Counted from the stretch's first letter, positions 44,902-54,450 are shown. The stretch is 64,000 nucleotides of DNA from Pseudomonas sivasensis (GCF_013778505.1 NZ_JAAOWU010000001.1:248001-312000), one strand, 5' to 3'. Notes: generated by a model not told the origin, from the letters alone. Numbers and translations are program-made.

Positions 44902-45197
44902 GGGGTTGACTCCAAGTGATCCAACAGCCGTGGATCGAGAGGATCCAGCGGGCGGCCGAGCATGGTTTCGGCCGCCTGCCAGAGTTGATCCAGGCCGCTC
45001 GCCAGTTCCTGTTTACCGGTGGCGCCCAACAGCAGATAGGAGGCGCCCTGGAAATCTTCGACCTTGAGCCGGAACACCGCCAACACCTGGTTGATCGCAG
45101 CGATACGGCGCAGGCGCTCGCGGCGCCGGGGCAATTCGTCGCCCAGGGGATCACTCCAGTGCAGGTCTTCGCCGAGCAATCCGCAGAGTCCGCACAT
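44898..45197 (-). CDS. Small CGLCG-motif protein of unknown function
   Basis: The 99-residue protein begins MCGLCGLLGEDLHWSDP, a C-x-x-C pair with a nearby His that could bind metal, and continues as a mostly helical, Leu-rich protein. I do not recognise a named family. It starts 13 nt after the upstream SDR stop codon, and its stop overlaps the ATG of the CobW-like GTPase (ATGA), which suggests that the two products act together, perhaps in metal transfer. The N-terminal CxxC would be the first place to test for zinc binding. Confidence 0.72.
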   Translation of the reverse strand: MCGLCGLLGEDLHWSDPLGDELPRRRERLRRIAAINQVLAVFRLKVEDFQGASYLLLGATGKQELASGLDQLWQAAETMLGRPLDPLDPRLLDHLESTP

Positions 45198-45210
45198 GGC
45201 TACACCTCAC

Positions 45211-45960
45211 TCATGGCATGACATCGCCTGAGTTCGGGCCCAGGGTCTGGCCGACGAACAGATTGCCGCCCGGCTCGCTGGCGAGCAGCACGGCGGTAGG
45301 CGCGACTTCGTCCGCCAGGCCAAAGCGACCCAAGGGCAGTTCGGCGGCCTTGGCGCGTTTCCAGTCGTCGCTGATGCCACCGACCAAAGGGGTTTCGATC
45401 GGGCCAGGGGCGATGGCGTTGACCAGCACGTTGTCCTTGGCCACTTCCAGCGCCAGGGACTTGGTAAACCCAATCACACCCGCTTTGGCCGCCGCGTAGT
45501 GAGTCAGTTCGGCGCCGCCCTTGATGCCCAGTTGCGAGGCCACATTAATGATCCGCCCCCAGCGCTGCGCGACCATGTGGGGCAAAGCGCGCTGGCTGGC
45601 GACGAACACGCTGGTGAGGTCGACGCGCAGCATGTCGTTCCACATCTCGATGGACAGGTCGACGCACCGCGCCTGGGTAAGCATGCCAGCGTTGTTGACC
45701 AGAATATCGATGCCGCCGAAATGTTCGACGCAGCGGTCGACACTGGCTTGGGCGCCTTCGACGGTGCCCACATCGGCCACGCACTCGACCACTTCGGCGC
45801 CGAGGTTGCGGCAGGTGATTGCGGTTTCAGCGAGGCTGGCGGCGTGGCGGTCGGCCAATAGCAGACGCGCGCCTTCAACGGCGTAGGCGCGGGCGATGGC
45901 GGCACCGATGCCGCTGCCGGCACCGGTGATCACGGCCCGGCGGTTGGTCAGTTGGTTCAT
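45211..45960 (-). CDS. Short-chain dehydrogenase/reductase
   Basis: The 249-residue classical SDR shows the TGAGSGIG nucleotide-binding motif, NNAG, and the catalytic Ser/Tyr/Lys set (NVASQLG... HYAAAKAG). The C-terminal PGPIETPL and GQTLGPNSGDVMP are typical. NAD(P) preference is uncertain; ADRHAA after beta strand 2 with Asp suggests NAD. ATG 45960 has AGGAG 7 nt upstream. A REPIN separates it from a second SDR gene, and the four genes downstream follow within 13 nt or overlap. It probably oxidises or reduces a hydroxy/keto intermediate of the pathway. Confidence 0.87.
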   Translation of the reverse strand: MNQLTNRRAVITGAGSGIGAAIARAYAVEGARLLLADRHAASLAETAITCRNLGAEVVECVADVGTVEGAQASVDRCVEHFGGIDILVNNAGMLTQARCVDLSIEMWNDMLRVDLTSVFVASQRALPHMVAQRWGRIINVASQLGIKGGAELTHYAAAKAGVIGFTKSLALEVAKDNVLVNAIAPGPIETPLVGGISDDWKRAKAAELPLGRFGLADEVAPTAVLLASEPGGNLFVGQTLGPNSGDVMP

Positions 45961-45991
45961 GCAAAAACTCCTGAAAAATTCCACTTTCAAT

Positions 45992-46093
45992 GTGGGAGGG
46001 GGCTTGCCCCCGATGGCAGTGGGTCAGTCAAAGATGGGCTAACTGAAACACCGCCATCGGGGGCAAGTCGAATCGTCGCACCGCCCCTCCCAC
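45992..46093. repeat. Chimeric REPIN between two SDR genes
   Basis: The left REP is standard (GTGGGAGGGGGCTTGCCCCCGAT). The right arm starts as its inverse (ATCGGGGGCAAG) but continues with TCGAATCGTCGCACCG before CCCCTCCCAC, the centre of the different REP type at 57962-58002. It looks like a recombinant of two REP families. Confidence 0.8.
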
Positions 46094-46113
46094 ATTTGGA
46101 TCAAGTACATCAG

Positions 46114-46875
46114 TCAGTCAGGCCAGCGCACGGTCAGGCCGCCGTCAATGACGATGCTCTGCCCGGTTAAATAACTCGACGCATCACTGGTCAAGAACTG
46201 CACCAGCGACGCCACTTCATCCGCGCGCCCTACCCGCCCCAGCGGAATCGCCCGCGCGGCTTTCGCCAAACCTTCTGGCCCCAGCGAATTCTTCGCATCC
46301 AAGGACTGCGGCGTCTCGATCAAGCCTGGGATCACCGCATTGCAGCGAATCCCCAAACCGGCCAATTCCACCGCCAGCGACCGGCACAAGCCCGGCACAC
46401 CGGCCTTGGCGGCGGCATAGTGCGAGTGCTCCTGCCAGCCATACACGCCGCCGGCAATCGAGGAAATCGCCACCAGCGCGCCGCCTTCCTTCATGTGCCG
46501 CGTCGCCGCACGGAAGGTGCGCATCACCCCCGTCAGGTCGACGTTGAGCATCTCGTCCCAGAGTGCATCGGTCATTTCCAGCAGTGGCGCGCGACGCAGC
46601 AAGCCGGCGTTGGCTACCGCGTAATCCAATCGGCCGAAGTGCTGCACGGCCTGTGCGGCCAGGGCGTCGACCGAGGCAGTATCACCGACATCCAGCGGCA
46701 ACATCAGGCATTCGCCACCGGCCTCTTCCACCAGGGAAACGGTGGTCTGTGGATCATGGGGATCGGCCGGGTAGTACCCGCCCACCACCGCCACGCCGTT
46801 GCGCGCATACGCCACGGCGAGGGCTTGGCCGATGCCACTGGCGGCACCGGTAATCAAGGCAACTTTACGACTCAT
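46114..46875 (-). CDS. Short-chain dehydrogenase/reductase
   Basis: The 253-residue classical SDR has TGAASGIG, the NAG motif (VANAGLL), catalytic Ser in AISSIAGG and Tyr/Lys in HYAAAKAG, and a C-terminal [10 protein letters not shown]. The GYYPADP segment after strand 2 replaces the acidic residue typical of NAD-dependent members, so NADP use is possible. ATG 46875 has AAGGAG 6 nt upstream; a TTG one codon earlier is unlikely. It lies 10 nt after the transporter gene. Two SDRs in one cluster suggest consecutive or alternative redox steps. Confidence 0.87.
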   Translation of the reverse strand: MSRKVALITGAASGIGQALAVAYARNGVAVVGGYYPADPHDPQTTVSLVEEAGGECLMLPLDVGDTASVDALAAQAVQHFGRLDYAVANAGLLRRAPLLEMTDALWDEMLNVDLTGVMRTFRAATRHMKEGGALVAISSIAGGVYGWQEHSHYAAAKAGVPGLCRSLAVELAGLGIRCNAVIPGLIETPQSLDAKNSLGPEGLAKAARAIPLGRVGRADEVASLVQFLTSDASSYLTGQSIVIDGGLTVRWPD

Positions 46876-46885
46876 CAATCACTCC

Positions 46886-48226
46886 TTACTGAACGGTTTC
46901 CGGACGCACATGGCGCGCGGCAAACATCAGGACACCGGACAAAAAGCACGGCAAGGCGCCGAACCACAGCGCGGCGGTCTGCCAGTCGCTGCCGGCGGAC
47001 AACACCTGGGTTGCACCGAAACCGGCGACTACTGCGCCAATCGGTCCCATGGCGTGGATGATCGCGCCACCGGTGGCGCGGATGCTGGTGGGGAAACTTT
47101 CGCTGATGAAGAACAGAGCCGCCGAGTACGGCCCGATCAGGAAGAACAGGCCCAGGCTGTAAAGCCCGACCACCATGGCCATGTTGCTTGGGCCAAACAG
47201 CATACCGGCGAACGACAGGCCGCCCAGCATCCAGCCCAGGCCGATCACGTTGCGACGGCCGATCTTGTCACCCATCCAGCCGTGGCTGAGGTAACCGCAG
47301 TAACCCACCAGGTTCGACAGCACCAGGATGATCAGCGAGTTCTCGAACGAGATGTGGTGCACGCTGACGATCACGGAAGTGCCCAACACGCTGAACACCT
47401 GGATCGCCGCCCAGTTGAGCAACAACGCAGCGCCGATCACCAGGGTGGCGCGGCGGGCCGGGCCACGGAACGCAGCTTTCAGGCCGGCCTTGCTGTGTTC
47501 GTCGTAATCCACGCCGTAGGTTGCGGCCACGTTCTGTGCTTCTGTCACCGCGCCGTTTTTGCGCAGTTGGCTGATGCGTTCATGGATCTGGAACTGCGGG
47601 CTCTCCTTGAGCTTGCGCGCCATGATCGCAATCACCACCGCCGGGATCGCGGCGAAGATAAAGCAGCCCTGCCAGCCGATGATCGGTAGCAACAGTGCAG
47701 TCAAGCCAGCGGCGATCAATGCACCGACCGGCCAGCCGCCCTGCACCAGGCTGTAGATGAAACCGCGACGTTTGGTCAGTCGCGGGTCTTCCGAGGCGCC
47801 GTACAGCTCACTCAGGTACGTGGCGTTGACGGTTTCCTCGGCATAGCCCAGGCCGCCCAACGAACGGATCAGAATCAGCGGTGACTTACCCCACGCCCCA
47901 CCAATCGCGGTCAGCGCCGAGCACAGCGCGGAACCGGCCACGGTGAAGATAATGCCCTTGCGACGGCCCAACTTATCGACCACAGGGCCGATGGCAAAGG
48001 CGACCACTGCCGTGCCCACCGCCACCCACGTCGCGATTTCAGCTTGCTCCACTTCACCCCAGCCAAAATGCCGGCCGATCTCCGGCAGCAAGGTGCCGAA
48101 CAGGATGAAGTCATACACCGCAAACACCCAGGCGAAAAACGCAATCCAGGTCGCAAACCGCACTTCCTTGGAGGTGAGTTGCCGGGGTTTCCAGCCAGTC
48201 AGGTCAAGCTTGTTGTAGATGGACAT
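46886..48226 (-). CDS. MFS transporter, aromatic acid/organic acid:H+ symporter type
   Basis: The 446-residue protein has 12 membrane helices and the MFS signatures GPVVDKLGRRKG (after helix 2) and HGWMGDKIGRRN (after helix 8), with YDFILFGTLLPEIG in helix 1 as in AAHS/SHS-type carriers. It likely imports the carboxylate or imide substrate of the cluster with protons. GAGG lies 8 nt before ATG 48226. The spacing of 39 nt from the hydrolase gene and 10 nt to the SDR gene indicates one operon. Confidence 0.87.
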   Translation of the reverse strand: MSIYNKLDLTGWKPRQLTSKEVRFATWIAFFAWVFAVYDFILFGTLLPEIGRHFGWGEVEQAEIATWVAVGTAVVAFAIGPVVDKLGRRKGIIFTVAGSALCSALTAIGGAWGKSPLILIRSLGGLGYAEETVNATYLSELYGASEDPRLTKRRGFIYSLVQGGWPVGALIAAGLTALLLPIIGWQGCFIFAAIPAVVIAIMARKLKESPQFQIHERISQLRKNGAVTEAQNVAATYGVDYDEHSKAGLKAAFRGPARRATLVIGAALLLNWAAIQVFSVLGTSVIVSVHHISFENSLIILVLSNLVGYCGYLSHGWMGDKIGRRNVIGLGWMLGGLSFAGMLFGPSNMAMVVGLYSLGLFFLIGPYSAALFFISESFPTSIRATGGAIIHAMGPIGAVVAGFGATQVLSAGSDWQTAALWFGALPCFLSGVLMFAARHVRPETVQ

Positions 48227-48265
48227 GAGTCGCGCCTCGGAGGTGGGGGGCTGTTTTTCTAAGGG

Positions 48266-49144
48266 TCAGGTACGGGGTTGGCGGCGGATAAAGTCATCGG
48301 CGATTTCGTCGAAGGTGACGAAGCGCACGCCGGCATGGCTCTGGATGTGTTCGATCAGGCGCTCAAGCATCAACAGCACTTGCGGGCGGCCGGACACGTC
48401 GGGGTGGATGGTCATGGTGAACACCGCGTGTTCGTGTTCGCGATAGACCCAGTCGAACTGGTCGCGCCACATTTCTTCGAGGTGACGCGGGTTGACGAAA
48501 CCGTGGCTGTTGGGGGCTTTCTTGATGAACATCATCGGCGGCAGGTCGTCCAGGTACCAGTTGGCCGGGATCTCCACCAGGTCGGTTTCTTCGCCGCGCA
48601 CCAAGGGTTTCATCCAGGTGTCGGGGTGCTGGCTGTAGTCGATCTTGGTCCAGGTGTCGCCCTTGCGGACGTAGTACGGATGGAAGTCGTTGTGCATCAG
48701 ACTGTGGTCGTACTTGATGCCCTTTTTCAGCAGCAGTTCGTTGGTGACCTTGCTGAATTCCCACCAAGGCGCGACGTAGCCGGTGGGACGTTTGCCAGTC
48801 ACCTGAGTGATCAACTCGATAGATTTATCGAGGACGATTTCTTCCTGCTCGGCGGTCATCGCAATCGGGTTTTCGTGGCTGTAGCCATGCACGCCGATTT
48901 CGTGACCGGCGTCGGCCACGGCCTTCATCTGCTCAGGGAAGGTTTCCATCGAGTGGCCAGGGATAAACCAGGTGGTGCGCAGGCCGTAACGTTCAAACAA
49001 TTTGAGCAGGCGCGGCGCGCCGATTTCACCGGCGAACAGGCCACGGGAAATATCGTCGGGCGAGTCTTCGCCGCCGTAGGAACCGAGCCAGCCGGCGACG
49101 GCGTCCACGTCAACGCCAAATGCACAGAGGATGTCTTTAGCCAT
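48266..49144 (-). CDS. NodB-fold hydrolase: PgdA(HP0310)/cyclic-imidase-like
   Basis: The 292-residue protein is a polysaccharide-deacetylase (NodB, CE4) fold protein strikingly like H. pylori HP0310/PgdA along its length: [66 protein letters not shown]. The Asp in GVDVDA, His in HGYSH and further His are the likely metal ligands. It has no signal peptide, so a peptidoglycan substrate is unlikely. As I recall, cyclic imide hydrolase of P. putida is a 293-residue enzyme of this group, which fits length and context. AAGGAGACACACC precedes ATG 49144. With the amidase 11 nt upstream, ring opening of a cyclic imide followed by half-amide hydrolysis is my preferred, unproven reading; an allantoinase (PuuE)-like role is the main alternative. 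Confidence 0.8.
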   Translation of the reverse strand: MAKDILCAFGVDVDAVAGWLGSYGGEDSPDDISRGLFAGEIGAPRLLKLFERYGLRTTWFIPGHSMETFPEQMKAVADAGHEIGVHGYSHENPIAMTAEQEEIVLDKSIELITQVTGKRPTGYVAPWWEFSKVTNELLLKKGIKYDHSLMHNDFHPYYVRKGDTWTKIDYSQHPDTWMKPLVRGEETDLVEIPANWYLDDLPPMMFIKKAPNSHGFVNPRHLEEMWRDQFDWVYREHEHAVFTMTIHPDVSGRPQVLLMLERLIEHIQSHAGVRFVTFDEIADDFIRRQPRT

Positions 49145-49155
49145 GGTGTGTCTCC

Positions 49156-50478
49156 TTAAACGTTAATTACGGTTTCGACGGACAACGCTGCGCGCAGCAG
49201 GCGTGCGTCTTCTCCTGTCGGGGCGCTGAGCAGCAGCCCGGTGGGCAGGCCCTGGGCATCGCGGCCGCTGGGCAAGGTCACGCCTGGCATGTCCAGCAAA
49301 CTGCCGGGCATGGTCAGGCGCAGGGTGGCGAGGTTGGTGTTCACGAAGAGGTCGTCGTCGTTTTCCAGGGGCGCCAAAGCGGGCGCGACGTGGGCGACGG
49401 TGGGGGTGATCAGGATCGCGCCGTCAAGGTCGTCGAGCAGTTGCTGTTGCAGACGACGGCGCGCATCGGTCAGGTGGATAAGTTGGCTGGCCGGCAGCGC
49501 GCGGGCGGCTTCGAGGCGGCGGCGCACGCGGGGGTCGAGTTGCTCAGCATCGGCGCTGTCAAGCAGGGTTTGGTGCAGGGCGAACGCTTCGAAGGCACCG
49601 AGCCAGCCGTGGTGTTTGATCAGGTCCAGAGTGGCCTGGAAGGTCGGGCATTCACGTTCTTCGATCAGCGCGCCTTGGGCCTTGAGTTGCGCCACGGCGC
49701 TCAGCAGATTGTTGCGCACAGCGGGCTCGACGTCCTGCTGCGCCAGTACAAAGCGCTGGCCTTTGAGGCTGCGGGCGCTGTGGGTCTGTGTGCGGCCATG
49801 GAGCAGGTCATCGATGGCCAGCGCATCACGCACGCTGCGGGTCAGCGGGCCGAGGCTGTCGAGGGAACGAGCCAGGGGAAATACGCCGTCACGGCTGTAA
49901 CGTCGGCTGCTGCTGCGGTAACCCACCACACCATTGAGCGCCGCCGGGATGCGAATGGAGCCAGCGGTGTCGGTGCCCATGGCAATCGGCACAATGCCGG
50001 CGGCCACGGCCACGCCCGAACCCGAGGACGAGCCGCCGGAAATGCGCGGCTGGTCCGTGCCATGGGGGTTGTGCGGCGTGCCGAAATGCGGGTTGAGGCC
50101 CAACCCTGAATAAGCGAGTTCGCTGAGGTTGGTTTTGCCGATGCTGACCATCCCGGCGCGGCAAAGCAGGCCCACGCTCGGTGCGTCGAGCAAGGCCGCA
50201 GGCGCGTTGCGCCGGTAAGCAGCGCCGGCTGTGGTGACGCTGCCAGCCACGTCGAACAGGTCTTTCCAGGCCACGGGCACACCATCGAACCCGCTCAAGG
50301 GCTGGCCAGCTCGCCAACGGGCCGCGGACGCTTCGGCTTCACGGCGGGCGCGCTCGGCGGTCAGGGAAATGAAAACGCTGGCCGAGCGGCTCGCTTGATC
50401 GAGTGCCTGTTCGAGGGCTTGCACCGGGTCGCTGCGACCGCTGGCGAAATCCTCGGCCATTGATGTGGCGTCTGACAT
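49156..50478 (-). CDS. Amidase-signature family hydrolase
   Basis: The 440-residue cytoplasmic protein has the catalytic Ser-cisSer-Lys triad of the amidase signature family: Lys in VAWKDLFDV, the Gly/Ser-rich [15 protein letters not shown] and the nucleophile Ser in [16 protein letters not shown]. The C-terminal GVTLPSG...GLPTGLLL is typical. Family members hydrolyse amides including half-amides (succinamate-type) and carboxybiuret; the exact substrate is unclear. ATG 50478 has GAGG 8 nt upstream. It is the first gene of the minus-strand cluster, facing the GntR gene across an operator-rich gap. Confidence 0.87.
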   Translation of the reverse strand: MSDATSMAEDFASGRSDPVQALEQALDQASRSASVFISLTAERARREAEASAARWRAGQPLSGFDGVPVAWKDLFDVAGSVTTAGAAYRRNAPAALLDAPSVGLLCRAGMVSIGKTNLSELAYSGLGLNPHFGTPHNPHGTDQPRISGGSSSGSGVAVAAGIVPIAMGTDTAGSIRIPAALNGVVGYRSSSRRYSRDGVFPLARSLDSLGPLTRSVRDALAIDDLLHGRTQTHSARSLKGQRFVLAQQDVEPAVRNNLLSAVAQLKAQGALIEERECPTFQATLDLIKHHGWLGAFEAFALHQTLLDSADAEQLDPRVRRRLEAARALPASQLIHLTDARRRLQQQLLDDLDGAILITPTVAHVAPALAPLENDDDLFVNTNLATLRLTMPGSLLDMPGVTLPSGRDAQGLPTGLLLSAPTGEDARLLRAALSVETVINV

Positions 50479-50491
50479 CAGGAGAACCTCA

Positions 50492-50700
50492 TAAAACGTA
50501 CATATTCATAAAATGTACATTTTACAAAGGCAGCTTTCGTGCCAGTCTCTGCGTAGCGCTGTTTACGCGGTTACGGTTTTTCGCCCATAGCAGCGGGATA
50601 GATGGTTTTGATCGATGGAAAAATGTCTTGCATCACACCTGGGATCCACCTCCAATGAAATAATGTATCTTTTATTAATAAGTACATTTTGGTGCAGAAA
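50492..50700. promoter_or_regulatory. Divergent promoter region with repeated TGTACA-type operators
   Basis: TAAAATGTACATTTTA (50509-50524) is a perfect 16-bp palindrome. A near copy (TAAAACGTACATAT) lies just left at about 50491-50504, and a third (TAAGTACATTTT, about 50689-50700) lies near the GntR gene. GntR (FCD) regulators bind short palindromes of this kind, so they are likely sites for control of both the amidase operon and the regulator. Confidence 0.6.
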
Positions 50701-50769
50701 AGTAACAGTCACACCTTTCAGGCCCCAAAAAAGTGCCACCGACGTAGCACAGAGTGACAGGCGCAACTT

Positions 50770-51804
50770 ATGAGAGAATCCCCGGCCACCGTCCTACAAG
50801 CCCCAGAGAAAGTGATGAAAGCAGTGTCCGCCTCGGCCTCCCGTTACGCGATGATTCACCAGGTGTTGCGCGACGCGATCGTCAATGGCACCGCCCGTCA
50901 TGGCTTGGTTTTACTGGAAGCGCCCTTGGCCGAACTGTTCGGCACCAGCCGCGTGCCGGTGCGCAAAGCGCTGGACCTGCTGCATGCCGAAGGCTTGATC
51001 TGCCGCTTCAACGGCCGGGGTTATCTGATCAACCCCGAAGGCCTGGTCATGGAGCCGCTGCGCCTGCCCCTGAGCCATGCGCACCTGGGTCTCAACGGCG
51101 AGGCTGAGCTGGTGGACACCCGGCCGCTGGGCGAGCGGATCGTCGAGGAGATCGGCGCGGCACTGTCCACCTGCATTGCCTTCGGCCATTACCGCTTGGA
51201 TGAACAAGCCGCCGCCGACCACTACGGCGTCAGCCGAGCGGTGGTGCGTGAAGCGCTGATGCGCCTGCGTGACCGTGGCCTAGTGGAAAAAGAGCCCTAC
51301 TCCCAATGGTTGGCCGGGCCGTTGACCGCGCGGGAAGTCACCGAGGATTACGAACTACGTGCCTGCCTGGAGCCCGAGGCGCTGCGCCAGAGCGCACCGA
51401 ACCTGGACCGCGAGGTCCTTGAAGCCATGCTGCAGCGGGTACTGGATGCCCAGAACAGCGCCGAGTGCAGCCTGGAAGCCATCGAGCAGATCGAAGAAGA
51501 CTTGCACCAGCGCTGCCTGGCCGGGATGCAGAACCGCAAGATTGCCGCGCTGATTCGCCAGGGCCAAAGCCCGATGATCATCAGCCGGATTTTTTACCGA
51601 TTGCTGGGGATCGGCGCGGATCCAGCCATGCTCGCCGAACATCGCTTGATTCTGGAGTTGCTGCTGCATGGCGCGTTTGACGCGGCGGCGTTGAATCTGC
51701 GCGAGCATTTGCAACGGGCACGGCAGCGGATGTTGCAGCGTTTGAAAGTGCTATCGGTGCTGCCAGAACAGCCACTCCCCGCCTACCTCCACAAAATCAG
51801 CTGA
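50770..51804 (+). CDS. GntR-family regulator with two winged-helix domains and FCD domain
   Basis: The 344-residue protein is longer than usual FadR/VanR-type GntR proteins (about 230-250) because it has two GntR winged helices: residues about 24-95 (GTSRVPVRKALDLLHAEGLI) and about 120-185 (YGVSRAVVREALMRLRDRGL), followed by an all-helical FCD ligand domain (to about 330). It is divergent from the catabolic operon and probably represses it, with the pathway substrate or an intermediate as effector. The start at ATG 50770 is uncertain; ATG 50815 is an alternative. Two DNA-binding domains per chain would allow one dimer to touch two operators. Confidence 0.82.
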   Translation: MRESPATVLQAPEKVMKAVSASASRYAMIHQVLRDAIVNGTARHGLVLLEAPLAELFGTSRVPVRKALDLLHAEGLICRFNGRGYLINPEGLVMEPLRLPLSHAHLGLNGEAELVDTRPLGERIVEEIGAALSTCIAFGHYRLDEQAAADHYGVSRAVVREALMRLRDRGLVEKEPYSQWLAGPLTAREVTEDYELRACLEPEALRQSAPNLDREVLEAMLQRVLDAQNSAECSLEAIEQIEEDLHQRCLAGMQNRKIAALIRQGQSPMIISRIFYRLLGIGADPAMLAEHRLILELLLHGAFDAAALNLREHLQRARQRMLQRLKVLSVLPEQPLPAYLHKIS

Positions 51805-51823
51805 CGCAACACGGAGCCAATGT

Positions 51824-51868
51824 TGGCAGGGCGTTGCGACGATTGACTTGCCCTCTCCCACATTGACC
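51824..51868. repeat. Degenerate REP sequence
   Basis: GGCAGGGCGTTGCGACGATTGACTTG... CCCTCTCCCACA resembles, with changes, the inverse of the REP type at 57962-58002. It is a decayed copy in the 171-nt gap before the protease gene, which also contains the promoter of that gene. Confidence 0.55.
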
Positions 51869-51975
51869 AAGTCGCCGCAGGAATTTCATGCAATATGTTG
51901 CTATCTCACGCCCCCCATTGAAACCACTGCTGCCTCGCCCCATCTAACCTCCATACTTCCTTATGCAGGTGCCCC

Positions 51976-54396
51976 ATGAGCGACCAGCAAGAATTCCCTG
52001 ATTACGACCTCAACGACTACGCAGACCCCGAAAACGCTAAAACCTCCTCGTCCAATACCGGCCTGGCTCTTCCAGGGCAAAACCTGCCGGACAAGGTCTA
52101 CATCATCCCGATCCACAACCGGCCTTTCTTCCCGGCGCAAGTGCTGCCGGTGATTGTCAACGAAGAACCGTGGGCTGAGACCCTTGAGCTGGTGAGCAAA
52201 TCCGACCACCACTCACTCGCTCTGTTCTTCATGGACACGCCGCCGGAAGATCCACGCCACTTCGACACCTCCGCCCTGCCGCTGTACGGCACCCTGGTGA
52301 AGGTGCATCACGCCAGCCGCGAGAACGGCAAGCTGCAATTCGTGGCCCAGGGCCTGACCCGCGTGCGCATCAAGACCTGGCTCAAGCACCATCGCCCACC
52401 GTATCTGGTGGAAGTCGAATACCCACACCAGCCCACCGAGCCGACCGACGAGGTCAAGGCGTACGGCATGGCGCTGATCAATGCGATCAAAGAGCTGCTG
52501 CCGCTTAACCCGCTGTACAGCGAAGAGCTGAAGAACTACCTCAACCGCTTCAGCCCCAACGACCCGTCGCCCCTCACCGATTTCGCCGCCGCGCTGACCT
52601 CGGCCACCGGTAACGAGCTGCAGGAAGTGCTGGACTGCGTCCCCATGCTCAAACGCATGGAAAAAGTCCTGCCGATGCTGCGCAAGGAAGTCGAAGTCGC
52701 GCGCCTGCAAAAGGAGCTCTCCGCCGAGGTGAACCGCAAGATCGGCGAACACCAACGCGAGTTCTTCCTTAAAGAACAGCTCAAGGTGATCCAGCAGGAG
52801 CTGGGCCTGACCAAGGATGACCGCAGCGCGGACGTGGAGCAATTCGAGCAACGCCTGGAAGACAAAGTGCTGCCAGCCCAGGCGAAAAAACGCATCGATG
52901 AAGAACTGAACAAACTGTCAATCCTGGAAACCGGCTCGCCGGAATATGCGGTCACCCGCAACTATCTGGATTGGGCAACCTCGGTGCCGTGGGGCGTGTA
53001 CGGCGAGGACAAGCTCGACCTGAAACACGCGCGCAAGGTGCTGGATAAGCACCATGCCGGCCTGGACGACATCAAGAGCCGCATCCTCGAATTCCTGGCG
53101 GTGGGCGCTTACAAAGGCGAAGTCGCCGGCTCCATCGTGCTGCTCGTCGGCCCGCCGGGCGTGGGCAAGACCAGCGTGGGTAAATCCATCGCCGAGTCCC
53201 TGGGCCGGCCGTTCTACCGATTCAGCGTCGGCGGCATGCGCGACGAGGCCGAGATCAAGGGCCATCGCCGTACCTACATCGGCGCTATGCCGGGCAAGCT
53301 GGTGCAGGCGCTCAAAGATGTTGAAGTGATGAACCCGGTGATCATGCTCGACGAGATCGACAAGATGGGCCAAAGCTTCCAGGGCGACCCGGCCTCGGCC
53401 CTGCTCGAAACCCTCGACCCGGAACAGAACGTCGAATTCCTCGACCACTATCTCGACCTGCGCCTGGACCTGTCCAAAGTGCTGTTCGTGTGCACCGCCA
53501 ACACCCTTGACTCAATTCCCGGCCCGCTGTTAGACCGGATGGAAGTGATTCGCCTGTCGGGCTATATCACCGAAGAAAAAGTCGCCATCGCCAAGCGTCA
53601 CCTGTGGCCAAAACAGTTGGAAAAAGCCGGCGTATCGAAAAACACCCTGACCATCAGCGACGGCGCCCTGCGCGCATTGATCGACGGTTATGCCCGTGAG
53701 GCAGGGGTGCGCCAGTTGGAGAAACAACTGGGCAAACTGGTACGCAAAGCCGTGGTCAAGTTGCTGGATGCGCCGAACTCGGTGATCAAAATCGGCAACA
53801 AGGACCTGGAAAGCTCCCTCGGCATGCCGGTGTTCCGCAATGAGCAAGTGCTGTCCGGTACCGGTGTGATCACCGGACTGGCCTGGACCAGCATGGGCGG
53901 CGCGACCCTGCCAATCGAGGCGACGCGCATCCACACACTGAACCGCGGCTTCAAACTCACCGGGCAATTAGGCGAGGTGATGAAAGAGTCTGCCGAAATT
54001 GCCTACAGCTACATCAGCTCCAACCTGAAGTCGTTTGGCGGCGATCCGAAGTTCTTCGACGAAGCCTTCGTGCACTTGCACGTGCCGGAAGGTGCCACGC
54101 CGAAGGACGGCCCGAGCGCTGGCGTGACCATGGCCAGTGCGTTGTTGTCCCTGGCCCGTAACCAAGCGCCGAAAAAAGGCGTGGCCATGACCGGCGAACT
54201 GACGCTGACCGGGCATGTATTGCCGATCGGCGGCGTTCGCGAGAAGGTGATTGCTGCGCGACGTCAGAAGATTCACGAGCTGATATTGCCGGAGCCCAAT
54301 CGCGGCAGTTTTGAAGAGTTGCCGGAGTATCTTAAAGAGGGCATGACGGTGCACTTTGCCAAGCGGTTTGCGGATGTGGCTAAAGTGCTTTTCTAA
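51976..54396 (+). CDS. asrA: Lon-type ATP-dependent protease, AsrA-like second Lon
   Basis: The 806-residue protein has the LonA plan: N-terminal substrate domain, coiled coil, AAA+ module (Walker A GPPGVGKTS, Walker B VIMLDEIDKMG) and serine protease domain with the Ser714/Lys dyad (KDGPSAGVTMA and GGVREKVIAARR). The opening MSDQQEFPDYDLNDYAD with an acidic tail and the icp gene nearby match P. aeruginosa AsrA (PA0779), an accessory Lon induced in response to aminoglycosides, rather than the clpPX-linked lon. AGGTG lies 7 nt before ATG 51976. It ends at a terminator and is monocistronic. It degrades misfolded or regulatory proteins in the cytoplasm. Confidence 0.93.
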   Translation: MSDQQEFPDYDLNDYADPENAKTSSSNTGLALPGQNLPDKVYIIPIHNRPFFPAQVLPVIVNEEPWAETLELVSKSDHHSLALFFMDTPPEDPRHFDTSALPLYGTLVKVHHASRENGKLQFVAQGLTRVRIKTWLKHHRPPYLVEVEYPHQPTEPTDEVKAYGMALINAIKELLPLNPLYSEELKNYLNRFSPNDPSPLTDFAAALTSATGNELQEVLDCVPMLKRMEKVLPMLRKEVEVARLQKELSAEVNRKIGEHQREFFLKEQLKVIQQELGLTKDDRSADVEQFEQRLEDKVLPAQAKKRIDEELNKLSILETGSPEYAVTRNYLDWATSVPWGVYGEDKLDLKHARKVLDKHHAGLDDIKSRILEFLAVGAYKGEVAGSIVLLVGPPGVGKTSVGKSIAESLGRPFYRFSVGGMRDEAEIKGHRRTYIGAMPGKLVQALKDVEVMNPVIMLDEIDKMGQSFQGDPASALLETLDPEQNVEFLDHYLDLRLDLSKVLFVCTANTLDSIPGPLLDRMEVIRLSGYITEEKVAIAKRHLWPKQLEKAGVSKNTLTISDGALRALIDGYAREAGVRQLEKQLGKLVRKAVVKLLDAPNSVIKIGNKDLESSLGMPVFRNEQVLSGTGVITGLAWTSMGGATLPIEATRIHTLNRGFKLTGQLGEVMKESAEIAYSYISSNLKSFGGDPKFFDEAFVHLHVPEGATPKDGPSAGVTMASALLSLARNQAPKKGVAMTGELTLTGHVLPIGGVREKVIAARRQKIHELILPEPNRGSFEELPEYLKEGMTVHFAKRFADVAKVLF

Positions 54397-54422
54397 GCGA
54401 TAGAGAGCAACCGTGTACTCAT

Positions 54423-54450
54423 AATGACCAGGTTCAAGCCTGGTCATTTT
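54423..54450 (+). terminator. Terminator downstream of the Lon-type gene
   Basis: A perfect 10-bp stem (AATGACCAGG / CCTGGTCATT) with a 6-nt loop and a following TTTC-rich tail begins 26 nt after the stop codon. Confidence 0.82.

Noticed and set aside
48266..49144. Peptidoglycan deacetylase
   Set aside because: Despite similarity to HP0310/PgdA, there is no signal peptide and the gene sits in a small-molecule catabolic cluster.
51976..54396. Housekeeping lon
   Set aside because: The neighbourhood (icp, not clpX/hupB) and N-terminal sequence fit the second Lon, AsrA.
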